A stretch of DNA of 64,000 bases from Vibrio galatheae (GCF_000967545.1 NZ_JXXV01000003.1:1-64000); one strand, 5' to 3'. Counted from the stretch's first letter, positions 26,732-36,462 are shown. Translations and numbers: made by a program. Notes: generated by a model from the sequence alone, not told the origin.

Positions 26732-27373
26732 TTACTCTTGAGCGTAACCGTGCATACCCAGCAGGTTGCCATCAAGGTAGGCTTCTTTGCCATCTTTCAT
26801 GACTAAACGCTCTTCAACTAACCACTTAACCACCATAGGATAGATACGGTGTTCTTGAGTTTGGACACGCGCAGTTAAGGTTTCGACTGTGTCTTCATCA
26901 AAGATTGGCACTTTCGCTTGCAGAATGACAGGACCACCATCAAGCTGTTCGGTGACGAAGTGAACGCTAGTACCATGCTCTTCATCTCCAGCGTGGATTG
27001 CACGTTGGTAGGTGTTAAGACCTGGATATTTAGGCAATAGAGAAGGGTGGATATTGATCATGCGGCCCATGTAGTGGCGAACAAACTCGCCACTTAAGAT
27101 ACGCATATATCCAGCTAGCACGATGACATCAGGTTTGTATTCATCGATCTGCTTCATCAACTCATGGTCAAAAGCATCGCGAGTATCGAATGCTTTAGGA
27201 TCGAGGAAATGTGCGGCAGAACCTGCTTTTTCAGCTCGTTCTAAGGCAAATACGTTCGCTTTATTCGAGAATACCGCTGTGACTCGACCCGCTTTTATTT
27301 GGGTCTGACATGCGTCGATGATTGCCTGCAAGTTTGAACCATTACCTGACACTAAAACAACAATGCTCTTCAT
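26732..27373 (-). CDS. purN: Phosphoribosylglycinamide formyltransferase 1
   Basis: A 213-residue GAR transformylase: GAR + 10-formyl-THF to FGAR, the third purine step. ATG 27373 (MKSIVVLVSGNGSNLQAI) is the family start; the open frame runs 21 codons further into purM and is not used. Catalytic motif INIHPSLLPKYPGL and HFVTEQLDGGPVI (Asp) are present. It starts two bases after the purM stop, so purM-purN form one translationally coupled operon controlled by the PurR box upstream of purM. Confidence 0.97.
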   Translation of the reverse strand: MKSIVVLVSGNGSNLQAIIDACQTQIKAGRVTAVFSNKANVFALERAEKAGSAAHFLDPKAFDTRDAFDHELMKQIDEYKPDVIVLAGYMRILSGEFVRHYMGRMINIHPSLLPKYPGLNTYQRAIHAGDEEHGTSVHFVTEQLDGGPVILQAKVPIFDEDTVETLTARVQTQEHRIYPMVVKWLVEERLVMKDGKEAYLDGNLLGMHGYAQE

Positions 27374-27375
27374 GT

Positions 27376-28416
27376 TTATTTGATCTCTACTTGTTCTTCG
27401 CCCGCAACAGCTTGAGCAATTTCGCCAATAACCCAAGCGTTTTCACCTTCTTGTTTAAGAAGCGCAACGGCTTCGGCTGCCTGGTCTTTCGGTAGAGCAA
27501 CAATCAGACCCACACCACAGTTAAAGGTGCGGTACATTTCGTGCGTGGTCACGTTGCCTTTTTCTTGAAGCCATTTGAAAATGACTGGCCATTCCCAGCT
27601 ATTACCATCGATAACGGCTTTTGTTCCTTCAGGTAGTACGCGAGGAATATTTTCCCAGAAACCACCACCTGTAATGTGAGAAATCGCATGGATGTCATGC
27701 TTCTCAATCATATTCAGTGCTGATTTGATGTAAATCTTGGTTGGTTCTAATAGATGCTCACCAATCGTACGACCTTCGAGTTCTTCGTTCTTGTCGGCAC
27801 CTGAGACTTCTAAAATCTTACGGATCAGAGAGTAACCGTTTGAGTGTGGACCGCTTGAACCTACTGCGATAAGCGCGTCACCGACGGCAACTTTCGTCCC
27901 GTCGATAACCTGTTCTTTTTCTACCACGCCAACACAGAAGCCTGCAACATCGTAGTCTTCGCCTTCGTACATCCCTGGCATTTCTGCTGTTTCACCGCCA
28001 ATTAGAGCACAACCTGCCTGAACACAGCCATCGGCAATACCAGAGACAACATCTGCTGCTGTATCAACGTCTAGCTTGCCTGTTGCGTAGTAATCGAGGA
28101 AAAATAATGGCTCTGCACCTTGAACGATAAGGTCGTTGACACACATTGCAACTAGGTCAATGCCTATCGTGTCATGCTTTTTCATATCCAGCGCTAAACG
28201 TAGTTTGGTCCCTACGCCGTCTGTACCTGAAACAAGAACTGGCTGCTTGTATTTTGTTGGCAGTTCGCACAACGCGCCAAAGCCACCAATACCACCCATT
28301 ACTTCTGGGCGACGAGTACGTTTTACTGCACCTTTGATTCGGTCAACAAGCGCATTACCTGCATCAATGTCAACGCCAGCGTCTTTATAGCTAAGAGAAG
28401 TGTTATCAGCACTCAC
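27376..28416 (-). CDS. purM: Phosphoribosylaminoimidazole synthetase
   Basis: A 346-residue AIR synthetase, the fifth purine step: FGAM + ATP to AIR. The sequence begins [24 protein letters not shown] and has the ATP/substrate motif [44 protein letters not shown] and [16 protein letters not shown], all standard for PurM. Length matches (345 in E. coli). It is the first gene of purMN, divergent from upp; the shared 178-bp region holds a PurR box. Confidence 0.98.
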   Translation of the reverse strand: MSADNTSLSYKDAGVDIDAGNALVDRIKGAVKRTRRPEVMGGIGGFGALCELPTKYKQPVLVSGTDGVGTKLRLALDMKKHDTIGIDLVAMCVNDLIVQGAEPLFFLDYYATGKLDVDTAADVVSGIADGCVQAGCALIGGETAEMPGMYEGEDYDVAGFCVGVVEKEQVIDGTKVAVGDALIAVGSSGPHSNGYSLIRKILEVSGADKNEELEGRTIGEHLLEPTKIYIKSALNMIEKHDIHAISHITGGGFWENIPRVLPEGTKAVIDGNSWEWPVIFKWLQEKGNVTTHEMYRTFNCGVGLIVALPKDQAAEAVALLKQEGENAWVIGEIAQAVAGEEQVEIK

Positions 28417-28482
28417 AGGGAAGTCCTCTGGTTTAAAGTTGGATATGAAAACGGCGCTATTCTAACAGCGGATAAACCTATA

Positions 28483-28498
28483 TAGCAAACGTTTGCGC
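28483..28498. promoter_or_regulatory. PurR box between purM and upp
   Basis: TAGCAAACGTTTGCGC has the core palindrome GCAAACGTTTGC of the PurR consensus intact. It lies 67 bp before purM and 97 bp before upp, so it can act on purMN and possibly on upp. Confidence 0.85.
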
Positions 28499-28594
28499 AA
28501 GTTTTTTCTTTTGTCCTAGAGCAAGAAATTGTCAACGAAATCGTTTATAATCTGGAGGTTTGTTTAAAAATCACCACATAAGCCGGAGATGGAA

Positions 28595-29221
28595 ATGAAA
28601 GTTGTTGAAGTAAAACACCCTCTTGTTAAGCACAAACTTGGTCTAATGAGAGAAGGTGACATCAGCACTAAACGCTTTCGTGAGCTAGCAACTGAAGTTG
28701 GTAGCCTACTTACTTACGAAGCGACTGCAGACTTTGAAACAGAAAAAGTAACCATTGAAGGTTGGAATGGTCCAGTAGAAGTCGATCAAATTAAAGGCAA
28801 GAAAGTGACTGTAGTACCAATCCTTCGTGCCGGTCTTGGTATGATGGACGGTGTTCTTGAGCATATGCCAAGCGCGCGCATTAGTGTTGTTGGTATCTAC
28901 CGTGATGAAGAAACACTAGAGCCAGTGCCTTATTTCAACAAGCTAGCATCGAATATGGATGAGCGCATTGCCCTTGTTGTTGACCCAATGCTGGCAACTG
29001 GTGGCTCTATGATTGCGACGATTGACCTACTTAAAGAGAAAGGTTGTAAGGCAATTAAAGTGCTTGTACTTGTTTCAGCACCTGAAGGTATTGAAGCACT
29101 AGAAAAAGCGCACCCAGACGTGGAGTTGTACACGGCTGCAATCGACGAAAAACTCAACGATAAGGGATACATTGTTCCTGGTCTTGGTGATGCGGGTGAT
29201 AAGATCTTCGGTACTCTATAA
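28595..29221 (+). CDS. upp: Uracil phosphoribosyltransferase
   Basis: A 208-residue pyrimidine-salvage enzyme: uracil + PRPP to UMP. Of two close ATGs, the second (28595) is chosen because CCGGAG lies eight bases before it but abuts the first; it also matches the E. coli start [18 protein letters not shown]. The PRPP-binding loop [11 protein letters not shown] and the [18 protein letters not shown]-terminus are present. TATAAT at 28546-28551 may be its -10. It is divergent from purMN across the PurR box; no uraA uracil permease gene follows, unlike in E. coli. Confidence 0.98.
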   Translation: MKVVEVKHPLVKHKLGLMREGDISTKRFRELATEVGSLLTYEATADFETEKVTIEGWNGPVEVDQIKGKKVTVVPILRAGLGMMDGVLEHMPSARISVVGIYRDEETLEPVPYFNKLASNMDERIALVVDPMLATGGSMIATIDLLKEKGCKAIKVLVLVSAPEGIEALEKAHPDVELYTAAIDEKLNDKGYIVPGLGDAGDKIFGTL

Positions 29222-29248
29222 ATAGAAGATTTTGAATCTATAAAAAGG

Positions 29249-29280
29249 AAAGGGAAGCCAATCGGCTTCCCTTTTTGTTT
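29249..29280. terminator. Terminator between upp and rluF
   Basis: A perfect 11-base stem (AAAGGGAAGCC and its complement) with an AATC loop, flanked by A and T runs, serves convergent genes. Confidence 0.85.
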
Positions 29281-29308
29281 GCTTGTTACGCTTAAAGTAA
29301 GTGGGTGG

Positions 29309-30334
29309 CTACTTTTTTAAACCCAGCGTATTGCCCGTGCGTGGTTTTGCTGTCGGTTTATCGTTGGCAGGCTTGTAGAATGTTTTACTTTTGTTCGGTT
29401 TGCTTTTGGATTCTTCTCGCCTTTCGTTGTTGCGACCTTTTTTTGAATTTGGTGCATGGCGGAACTCGTCGGCATTACGCCCTTTAAAAGTGCGTGTTTT
29501 CTGATTGCGGCGCGCTGTCGAATCTTGGTTTTCTTCGCGGCTATCAAATAACTTTGCATCGGTCGCTTTGCGAATACGCTTGCCTTTCGCATCCACTTTT
29601 GATGCTTCTTCTGTGCCGCTTGAGCCTTCACACATCGCGAGAATTTCAGCGACTTCAGTGTCGGTTAGGTAGCGCCATTGCCCATTTGGAATGCCATCTA
29701 GAGAAATGTTCATAATTCGTACACGACGCAGTTTGAATACTTCATATCCAAGTGCTTCACACATACGGCGAATTTGGCGGTTTAAACCTTGTGTCAGCAC
29801 AATACGGAACGAGTATTTGGTTTCTCTGGTGACTTTACACGGTAAAGTCACGGTATCGAGAATGTTGACCCCAGAGGACATCTGCTTAATGAAATCATCG
29901 CTAATGGGCTTATCGACACGAACCACATACTCTTTTTCATGGTTATTGCCTGCGCGGAGGATTTTGTTGACGATATCACCGTCATTAGTCAGGAAAATTA
30001 AGCCATCAGAAGGCTTATCCAAGCGGCCAATAGGGAAAATGCGTTTCTTATGACCAACGAAATCAACGATATTACCTGGAATATCGCGTTCAGTGGTACA
30101 GGTAATGCCGGTTGGTTTATTCAATGCAATGTAGACAGGCTTATCGGTCGCGGCGGCGATTGGCTTACCATCAACGCAGACATCATCACCAAGCTGGACT
30201 TTAGTACCCACTTCAGGCACTTGACCATTAATGGTCACTCGACCTTGTTCAATAAGTCGGTCGGCTTCGCGGCGCGAGCAAAAGCCGGTCTCGCTGATAA
30301 ATTTATTCAGGCGTTTTGCGTTATCTTGTGACAT
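29309..30334 (-). CDS. rluF: 23S rRNA pseudouridine synthase RluF, with long basic tail
   Basis: A 341-residue RsuA/RluB-E-type enzyme. An S4 RNA-binding domain ([24 protein letters not shown], residues 8-31) is followed by the catalytic domain with Asp106 in [11 protein letters not shown]. The close match to E. coli RluF along residues 1-235 ([32 protein letters not shown]) supports U2604 of 23S rRNA as target. The C-terminal 105 residues are low-complexity and rich in Lys, Arg, Ser and Asn, longer than in E. coli, and probably disordered RNA-contacting tail. Monocistronic, convergent with upp. Confidence 0.9.
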   Translation of the reverse strand: MSQDNAKRLNKFISETGFCSRREADRLIEQGRVTINGQVPEVGTKVQLGDDVCVDGKPIAAATDKPVYIALNKPTGITCTTERDIPGNIVDFVGHKKRIFPIGRLDKPSDGLIFLTNDGDIVNKILRAGNNHEKEYVVRVDKPISDDFIKQMSSGVNILDTVTLPCKVTRETKYSFRIVLTQGLNRQIRRMCEALGYEVFKLRRVRIMNISLDGIPNGQWRYLTDTEVAEILAMCEGSSGTEEASKVDAKGKRIRKATDAKLFDSREENQDSTARRNQKTRTFKGRNADEFRHAPNSKKGRNNERREESKSKPNKSKTFYKPANDKPTAKPRTGNTLGLKK

Positions 30335-30374
30335 GTTGTTCTCCTAACGTTTCACAACGGCGGTTAATAGAGAG

Positions 30375-30398
30375 CGTGCTGATTAAAATGTCAGCACG
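30375..30398. repeat. Inverted repeat between smrA and rluF
   Basis: CGTGCTGA and TCAGCACG form a perfect eight-base stem with an eight-base loop between smrA and rluF. There is no T-run, so it is at best a weak terminator of smrA. Confidence 0.45.
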
Positions 30399-30431
30399 TA
30401 GAGGGCGCGCATTCTAGCATTGTGCAGAGCG

Positions 30432-31013
30432 TTAACCCAGACGTTTTTGGTGACGCTCACGTGTTTCGAGTTTTTTCTCTGCGCTTTTTCGCAACATGAC
30501 ATAGACGGCTCCAGTACCACCATGAAAGCGTTGCGCACTGTGGACACATTGAACATCGCGGATTTGCTGCAGCCATTGAGCAACGAAACTTTTCATTAGC
30601 GCGGGTGGATTCGACTTTTCACCACGTCCGTGAACAATCACAACGGTGCGAATATCCATTTGCATACATTGCTTAAGAAACTTAACCACTTCGTCGCGTG
30701 CTTCTTTGAGGGTTTTGCGGTGCAAATCGAGTCTTGCTTGGAGGGGGTACTTACCGAGTCGAAGCTTTCGATATACACCATCTTGCACACCATCACGCTT
30801 GAACTCGATAATATCATCTGGCTTGATCATGTCGGCATGATCAACGGACAAGTATTCGGGATCATCTTCAGCTAACCAAATTGCTGCTTCACGCTTCGCT
30901 AGTTGGGCATCAGTAACTTGGTGCTTTTTTCTGTATTCGGTCGTGTCGTGTTCGAGCGGTTTTACGTCGCCCATCATTTGTTGAAATAGGCCGAAATCAT
31001 CGTCGTGAGACAT
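30432..31013 (-). CDS. smrA: Smr-domain endonuclease SmrA (YdaL-like)
   Basis: A 193-residue protein. The N-terminal half resembles YdaL/SmrA (LFQQMMGDVKPLEHDT; IIEFKRDGVQDGVYRKLRLGKYP), and the C-terminal Smr domain carries LDLHRKTLKEARDEV and VVIVHGRGEKS (the HGxG motif) and FHGGTGAVYVMLR. E. coli SmrA nicks DNA in vitro; the biological role is unclear. The match to YdaL in the N-terminal part separates it from SmrB, a ribosome-rescue nuclease. Start ATG at 31013. It stands alone on its strand before the DUF3149 gene. Confidence 0.9.
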   Translation of the reverse strand: MSHDDDFGLFQQMMGDVKPLEHDTTEYRKKHQVTDAQLAKREAAIWLAEDDPEYLSVDHADMIKPDDIIEFKRDGVQDGVYRKLRLGKYPLQARLDLHRKTLKEARDEVVKFLKQCMQMDIRTVVIVHGRGEKSNPPALMKSFVAQWLQQIRDVQCVHSAQRFHGGTGAVYVMLRKSAEKKLETRERHQKRLG

Positions 31014-31096
31014 AACAACATCTCAGAGTGGGAAATCAATAACGGTATTATACCGTTGAAACTAGGCAGGGGATCAATAATTTGCTGCCGAACAAA

Positions 31097-31131
31097 TAAA
31101 AAACCGAAGCAGACAAGATATCTACTTCGGT
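31097..31131 (-). terminator. Terminator of the DUF3149 gene
   Basis: On the minus strand a stem built from ACCGAAG/CTTCGGT plus inner AGA/TCT pairs is followed by TTTTTTATTT. It lies 41 bases after the small gene. Confidence 0.75.
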
Positions 31132-31171
31132 GCATAGCGAATATCTATTCAGAGAATAGGGCTAAGCGATT

Positions 31172-31312
31172 CTAGTGAGGAGATTTGTCATTCATCACTT
31201 TGTAGACGATGAAGCCGCCATAGAACAGCATTAGACCTAAGGCTCCAAAGATGACAATCATTGAAGATAGACCTACCGCATTACCAAATAGGAGATCAAG
31301 CCAAAAGTCCAT
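31172..31312 (-). CDS. DUF3149 single-span membrane protein
   Basis: A 46-residue membrane protein. The reading begins MDFWLDLLFGNAVGLSSMI and continues through one hydrophobic segment (about residues 15-36) to a short polar tail ending KSPH. The MDxWLDLLFGNxVGLxSMI start is the mark of the DUF3149 family (from memory), whose members are 40-50 residues of unknown function. A strong GGAGGAATT ribosome site precedes the ATG at 31312, and a terminator follows. Isolated between smrA and tRNA-Pro. Confidence 0.85.
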   Translation of the reverse strand: MDFWLDLLFGNAVGLSSMIVIFGALGLMLFYGGFIVYKVMNDKSPH

Positions 31313-31577
31313 AATTCCTCCATAGAGTACAAAGTGTAACGACAGGGATTAAGGTAAACTGTGGTTAATTATGCAACACTGATCTGGATCAATTGTTGTT
31401 ATTAGGTTGCGGGTTTGTTTGTATTGATGTGTTTTTGCTCACACTTTATCGCGCGTCGCTGATGTTTTAGACAAACGAACTTAAATTTTCAAAAAGTTAG
31501 CCAAAATGGCTTGCGTTCAAATTCAGAATCCGTAATATACGCCTTCGTTGACGGGCAATGAGCTCGAAAACAAATCT

Positions 31578-31654
<77 letters not shown>

Positions 31655-31661
31655 CTTTTAG

Positions 31662-31694
31662 AAAAAGGCTCTGTAGCAATACAGAGCCTTTTTT
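31662..31694 (+). terminator. tRNA-Pro terminator
   Basis: A perfect 13-base stem (AAAAAGGCTCTGT and its complement) with loop AGCAAT, directly after the tRNA. Confidence 0.9.
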
Positions 31695-31759
31695 GTATCC
31701 TTTAAATTCTAAATCTGCGACTTTGACCTAAGTGGGGTTCGCCTGAAGTTAGAATATGG

Positions 31760-31774
31760 CTCTTCACCGACCAC
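31760..31774 (+). repeat. Duplicated 3' end of tRNA-Pro
   Basis: CTCTTCACCGACCAC (15 bp) repeats the tRNA-Pro 3' acceptor strand, discriminator, CCA and one further base (31641-31655). It is followed six bases later by its own terminator hairpin at 31781-31806. This is probably the remnant of a second tandem tRNA-Pro gene, or of an attachment-site event; no intact tRNA is there. Confidence 0.7.
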
Positions 31775-31780
31775 ATAAAG

Positions 31781-31807
31781 AAAGCCTGCTTATTGAGCAG
31801 GCTTTTG
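31781..31807 (+). terminator. Terminator after the tRNA-Pro remnant
   Basis: AAAGCCTGCT/AGCAGGCTTT stem with a five-base loop; it lies between the remnant and the convergent TraB/GumN gene, and may serve both. Confidence 0.75.
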
Positions 31808-31863
31808 TCGTTTTAAAGAACGGATATTGGGACTAGAGTCTGACTGGGGGCGTCTCCCTCATG

Positions 31864-32733
31864 TCAATGTTTATACTCACAGCGAGAAACCTGGCTTTTA
31901 GATAGCTGAGTGACTTTAAATCCATCAGCTTCGAGTAGTTTAAGGACACTTTGCTCGCCGAGCAGATGCAGTGCGCCTACTACCATCACATATGATCCCT
32001 TCTTTTCTGGCGACCAGCTTGGCGTTGCAAGTTGTTTTGCCCAATTAACGTTTCTCAGCGTAACAAAGATATGCTCAAGCTCAGGGGAAATTTCAGTCAG
32101 CTTGCCAAATTCAAGCATCTTATCCTGATCGCCGACTTTCCAACTCTCAATTAGGCAGTCAGCAGTTTGTTCTGAGTGATCAAACTCCTCAATAGCACTC
32201 ACTAATAATTCTTTCCCTGAGTTAGGCTGTTTAGTCAGCATGTCGATTTGAAACTGGAGAGTTTCCAAACTAATCACTGGGATATTTTGTGTGGTCGCTT
32301 TGTACATCAAGTGAATATCAACGCCTAGTGCAGACTGGTAGCCAAGATACTCGATCTGTTTATTGGTAATGGTAAGGGCTGTTGTCCAAGGTGGAAGTTG
32401 CATCAACAGATGGAAATCGAGGTTAAGCAAGTTTGCGATACCTTTGAGTTCCGCTTTCTGATTGTCATCGAGCACATCATTGGTTAATAGCGAAACGGGT
32501 GGGTAAGTCACTCCATCATTTTTTCTGATATCAGTTTCAATAATCAGGCCGTCGCTTTGCTTTAGACTATTGGTGATGGTCTGTGGCAGCGGGTACATGC
32601 TCTCATCACCAACGTGAACAGAACCAAGAATCAGATAGTTGAGCTGGCCTTTTTGCGCGTGCCAGTAGAGTGGTTCACTGCTAGAAGATGCCGAGAAAGC
32701 GAGAGTAAAAAAGAGTAGCCACAATCGAAACAT
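31864..32733 (-). CDS. TraB/GumN family protein
   Basis: A 289-residue exported protein. A signal peptide (MFRLWLLFFTLAFSASSSS) is followed by the TraB/GumN fold: YLILGSVHVGDESMYPLP near residue 35, the IIETDI motif, a helical middle part, and the C-terminal VMVVGALHLLGEQSVLKLLEADGFKV. The paired G-x-H motifs (GSVH and GALH) and glutamate define the family, related to metal-dependent Tiki-type peptidases. Actual activity in bacteria is mostly untested. It stands alone between tRNA-Pro and asnB; its physiological role is unknown. Confidence 0.88.
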   Translation of the reverse strand: MFRLWLLFFTLAFSASSSSEPLYWHAQKGQLNYLILGSVHVGDESMYPLPQTITNSLKQSDGLIIETDIRKNDGVTYPPVSLLTNDVLDDNQKAELKGIANLLNLDFHLLMQLPPWTTALTITNKQIEYLGYQSALGVDIHLMYKATTQNIPVISLETLQFQIDMLTKQPNSGKELLVSAIEEFDHSEQTADCLIESWKVGDQDKMLEFGKLTEISPELEHIFVTLRNVNWAKQLATPSWSPEKKGSYVMVVGALHLLGEQSVLKLLEADGFKVTQLSKSQVSRCEYKH

Positions 32734-32962
32734 AAGATCAGCCTCGTTAGATAATTTGTCGATGTATTAAATAAGCACGCAAGGGATTGATACATGGTGT
32801 GTTCTTTAAATAGTACGACATCAAACACCAAATGTGGGCGTTATTTTATTGACTGTAGAGTGATGAGTTGGGTCAATAATGATTTGTTTCTCTTCGCTGT
32901 ACTCTAACTGTTAGTTTGAGCAGAGCAAGACACAAGATGTGAAAGTTTAGCGAGGAAAAGAA

Positions 32963-32986
32963 AAAGAGGCTCTGTTGAGCCTCTTT
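32963..32986 (-). terminator. asnB terminator
   Basis: AAAGAGGCTC/GAGCCTCTTT stem with loop TGTT. The minus-strand T-run (plus-strand A-rich 32955-32965) follows, 14 bases past the asnB stop. Confidence 0.8.
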
Positions 32987-32999
32987 CTTGTTGTTAGGG

Positions 33000-34664
33000 T
33001 TAGTAAGCGTCGTTATGAACACTTTTAACCGCACGGCCAGATGGATCAGCCATGTTCTTAAAGGATTCATCCCACTCAATCGCTTTCGCTGAAGAACAGG
33101 CCACAGAAGGTCCGCCTGGAACACATTCTGCTGCTGATGGAAGCGGGAATAGCTCTTCAAAGATTTCGCGGTATACGTAACCTTCTTTGGTTGTCGGCGT
33201 GTTGTAAGGGAATCGGAATGCAGCCGTTTCCATCTGCTGATCGGTCACTTTTGCTTCAGCCACTTCTTTTAATGTGTCAATCCAGCTGTAGCCTACGCCA
33301 TCAGAGAACTGTTCTTTCTGACGCCAAGCAATAGATTCTGGTAGGTAGTGTTCGAAACACTCACGTAAGATGTGCTTTTCCATCTTACCGTTGCCACACA
33401 TTTTGTCTTCAGGGTTTAGACGCATGGCTACATCGATAAACTCTTTGTCGAGGAATGGTACACGACCTTCAACACCCCATGCCGCAAGAGATTTATTCGC
33501 GCGTGCACAGTCAAACATGTTTAGAGCTAACAATTTACGAACAGTCTCTTCGTGGAACTCTTTCGCGTTTGGCGCTTTGTGGAAGTATAGGTACCCACCG
33601 AAGATCTCATCAGCGCCCTCTCCAGAAAGTACCATCTTGATACCCATCGCTTTGATCTTACGTCCCATTAGGAACATAGGTGTAGAAGCACGGATGGTCG
33701 TTACATCATAAGTTTCGATGTGGTAGATAACATCACGAATCGCATCTAACCCTTCTTGGATTGTGTAGGTCATTTCGTGGTGCACAGTACCGATTTGATC
33801 AGCGACTTCACGTGCTGCTTTCAGATCTGGCGCGCCTTCAAGGCCCACGGCAAATGAGTGAAGCTGAGGCCACCATGCTTCTGATTTCTCGTCGTCTTCG
33901 ATGCGCATTGCGGCAAAACGCTTTGCAACGGCTGAAGTGATTGAAGAATCTAGACCACCTGAAAGAAGTACACCATAGGGTACGTCTGTCATTAGCTGGC
34001 GCTTAACTGCCGCTTCTAGAGCTTCGGTTAGCTCTTCTTTGCTCGTTGTGTTGCCCTGAACTGCCGCGTACTCGTTCCAGTCTCGGATGTAGTAGCGTTG
34101 AGGTTCAGTGTCGCCACTGCCGTAGTAACAACCTGGAGGGAATTCGCTAACTGTTTTACATACAGGCACTAGCGCTTTCATTTCTGATGCTACGTAGTAG
34201 TTACCATGCTCATCGTAACCTTGGTATAGAGGGATAATACCGATATGGTCGCGGCCCACTAGGTAGGTGTCTTTCTCTTCGTCGTATAGAACGAATGCGA
34301 AGATACCATTGAGTTCTTCAAGCAAATCGGAACCCATATCTTCGTATAGAGTCAGAATAACTTCACAGTCAGAATCTGTTTGGAATTCGTATTTACCTTC
34401 GTAGCGCGCACGAAGTTCTTTGTAGTTGTAAATTTCGCCATTAACCGCAAGGATGTGTTTTTTATCTTGGCTGTACAGTGGCTGTGCACCGCTATTTACG
34501 CCAACGATAGCAAGACGTTCATGGGCAAGAATCGCGCGATCCGATGAATAAATGCCAGACCAGTCAGGCCCACGGTGACGTAATTTTTTAGACATTTCCA
34601 ACGCAACTGGGCGTAGAGTTTCAGCATCACTCTTAATGTCTAAAATACCGAAAATCGAACACAT
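33000..34664 (-). CDS. asnB: Asparagine synthase B (glutamine-hydrolysing)
   Basis: A 554-residue enzyme making asparagine from aspartate, glutamine and ATP; length equals E. coli AsnB. The mature N-terminus begins at Cys2 (MCSIFGILDI), the nucleophile of the class II glutaminase domain (to about 200, with RLAIVG and the NGEIYNY loop). The C-terminal synthetase domain has the PP-loop LLSGGLDSSI and the SGEGADEIFGGYLYFHKAPN segment. A strong ribosome site (AAGGGAAGTTGT) precedes the ATG. Monocistronic, with a terminator after it. Confidence 0.98.
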   Translation of the reverse strand: MCSIFGILDIKSDAETLRPVALEMSKKLRHRGPDWSGIYSSDRAILAHERLAIVGVNSGAQPLYSQDKKHILAVNGEIYNYKELRARYEGKYEFQTDSDCEVILTLYEDMGSDLLEELNGIFAFVLYDEEKDTYLVGRDHIGIIPLYQGYDEHGNYYVASEMKALVPVCKTVSEFPPGCYYGSGDTEPQRYYIRDWNEYAAVQGNTTSKEELTEALEAAVKRQLMTDVPYGVLLSGGLDSSITSAVAKRFAAMRIEDDEKSEAWWPQLHSFAVGLEGAPDLKAAREVADQIGTVHHEMTYTIQEGLDAIRDVIYHIETYDVTTIRASTPMFLMGRKIKAMGIKMVLSGEGADEIFGGYLYFHKAPNAKEFHEETVRKLLALNMFDCARANKSLAAWGVEGRVPFLDKEFIDVAMRLNPEDKMCGNGKMEKHILRECFEHYLPESIAWRQKEQFSDGVGYSWIDTLKEVAEAKVTDQQMETAAFRFPYNTPTTKEGYVYREIFEELFPLPSAAECVPGGPSVACSSAKAIEWDESFKNMADPSGRAVKSVHNDAY

Positions 34665-34846
34665 ACAACTTCCCTTTAAAATAAATTTAATCTGTTAGGT
34701 TCAATTTGCCATTCTGATTAAAAAAATCAACCGTGTTTGATAAAAAAGTTTAACAAATCTATGTGTGATTAAATAATATTTAATTAAATGTTTCATTTGG
34801 TGAATGAAGTCTAGATGTTGATGTTTTTTTGTTCGTTGAACGTAAA

Positions 34847-34869
34847 AAAGGCAGCGTAGTGCTGCCTTT
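34847..34869 (-). terminator. Terminator of the cation/proton antiporter gene
   Basis: AAAGGCAGC/GCTGCCTTT stem with loop GTAGT and a minus-strand T-run, nine bases past the stop. Confidence 0.8.
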
Positions 34870-34878
34870 GATTAACGA

Positions 34879-36462
34879 TTATTTACTGAATGTTGGTTTA
34901 AGCTGTTCGCAGACATGCCTCGCAAAACCACTGCCTGCTTCGTTATAGATGTTGAATGCGGCGTCTACGCCTCCTTCAACAAGTGCCTCAAGCTGATCGG
35001 GGTATTCTGCGATAGCGGCGATTTGGCCTTGGAAATTTTTACGTCTTAATTGCTCTAACGCAATCTGATTACCTTGGTGATGCGGCATGGCGAGCAGCAC
35101 CAACTTAACGTTCGCCACATCTAAAATACGTTCCCAAAAGTCCGGATCCGTAGCATCGCCAGCGATAACATTTCTACCATGAGCTTTATGCTCGTGAGCG
35201 GCGTCTTCACGAACTTCGATCCCAAGGCTAATTTTGCCGTATCTATGTCTAAGTTCATCATAAGCGCCTGTACCAATGCGCCCCATGCCCAGAATAAGAA
35301 CTTGAGCATGGCCTGGGTTAATCAGTTGATCGCGGATATTGAGTTTTTCTGCTGCATGCTCGCGCAGCCATCGACCTGAGCGCTGGTAAAGTGCATGCCC
35401 GTGACGATTTAGCGGAGCGGATAAGACAAAGGAAATCGAAACAGCGATAGCCAGCGCGACCATAATATCACTGTTCATCCAGCCCATTTTGTAAGCTAAG
35501 CCACCGACGATTAGACCAAATTCACTGAAGTTAAATAAGCTCAAGGTGGCGAGTAAAGAAGTGCGGACTCGGAACTTGAAAACATTCAGTACGAGGAAGT
35601 AGAGAATCCCTTTCAGTGGCAGGAGTAGCAAGAACAATATCGCGAGTGCAAACCCTGACAGAGTAGGTTGGGCTGATAAACCAATATTCAAGAAAAAGCA
35701 GACCAGAAAGAGCTCTTTAAGGTTAAATAACGATTTCGATAGTTCTGACGCTTTTTTATGCCCAGCGAGTAACATACCCAGGATCAGTGCACCTAAATCA
35801 GGTTTCATGCCCACTAATTCAAACAGACCAGCGCCGACGACCAGTGCGAAGAAAATACCGAGCAAAACGAGCATTTCGCCGTGACCTACCCAATCAAGCA
35901 TTTTGTAGAAAGCTGGTCTAAGCAGGGGGAGGGTAAACAGACTTATCGCATACCACTCGGGTAGTTTGCCAGTTGATGCCGTAAGGAATACCACCGCGAA
36001 GATATCTTGCATGACCAAGATGCCTATTGCGATGGTGCCGTACGTTGCGTTCATTTCCCCTTTCTCTTGCAGAGATTTGACGGCAAAAACCGTACTTGAG
36101 AATGACAGTGCGAAGCCAAGTAAAAGGATTTGCTCGACCGACATACTGGCAAGCGAGCCAACACCTAAGAATTTGAAACAGATAAGCGCGATAGCAAAAA
36201 TGGCCGTAGACAGAAGGTTATGTATGGTCGCCCCTGCCCAAATTTCTTTTGACAGTAGGGTTTTGATATCTAGCTTTAGGCCGATGGTAAATAACAGCAA
36301 GGTGACACCGAGATCCGCAAGCGTGACGATTGTGCTGTTTGACTGAAAGCCAAATGCATGCAATCCAAACCCAGCTAATAAAAAACCGACCAAAGGCGGA
36401 AGGTTACATTTCAGTGCGATAAATCCGGCGACAAAGGCCGCTGAAATTAAAATCAGTTCCAT
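34879..36462 (-). CDS. CPA2-family cation:proton antiporter with RCK/TrkA-N domain
   Basis: A 527-residue Kef/YbaL-type antiporter. About twelve membrane segments (residues 1-390), with the Na+/H+-exchanger motifs FTIGLKLD and LGFALSFSSTVFAVKSL, precede a cytoplasmic TrkA-N (RCK) domain from about 400 whose Rossmann motif is VLILGMGRIGTGAYDEL. NAD(H)-type ligands or glutathione conjugates gate Kef homologues. The absence of a TrkA-C domain after it fits the YbaL/CPA2 class. Probably a potassium or sodium efflux system; the ion is not deducible. Alone on its strand, downstream of the nag operon. Confidence 0.88.
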   Translation of the reverse strand: MELILISAAFVAGFIALKCNLPPLVGFLLAGFGLHAFGFQSNSTIVTLADLGVTLLLFTIGLKLDIKTLLSKEIWAGATIHNLLSTAIFAIALICFKFLGVGSLASMSVEQILLLGFALSFSSTVFAVKSLQEKGEMNATYGTIAIGILVMQDIFAVVFLTASTGKLPEWYAISLFTLPLLRPAFYKMLDWVGHGEMLVLLGIFFALVVGAGLFELVGMKPDLGALILGMLLAGHKKASELSKSLFNLKELFLVCFFLNIGLSAQPTLSGFALAILFLLLLPLKGILYFLVLNVFKFRVRTSLLATLSLFNFSEFGLIVGGLAYKMGWMNSDIMVALAIAVSISFVLSAPLNRHGHALYQRSGRWLREHAAEKLNIRDQLINPGHAQVLILGMGRIGTGAYDELRHRYGKISLGIEVREDAAHEHKAHGRNVIAGDATDPDFWERILDVANVKLVLLAMPHHQGNQIALEQLRRKNFQGQIAAIAEYPDQLEALVEGGVDAAFNIYNEAGSGFARHVCEQLKPTFSK

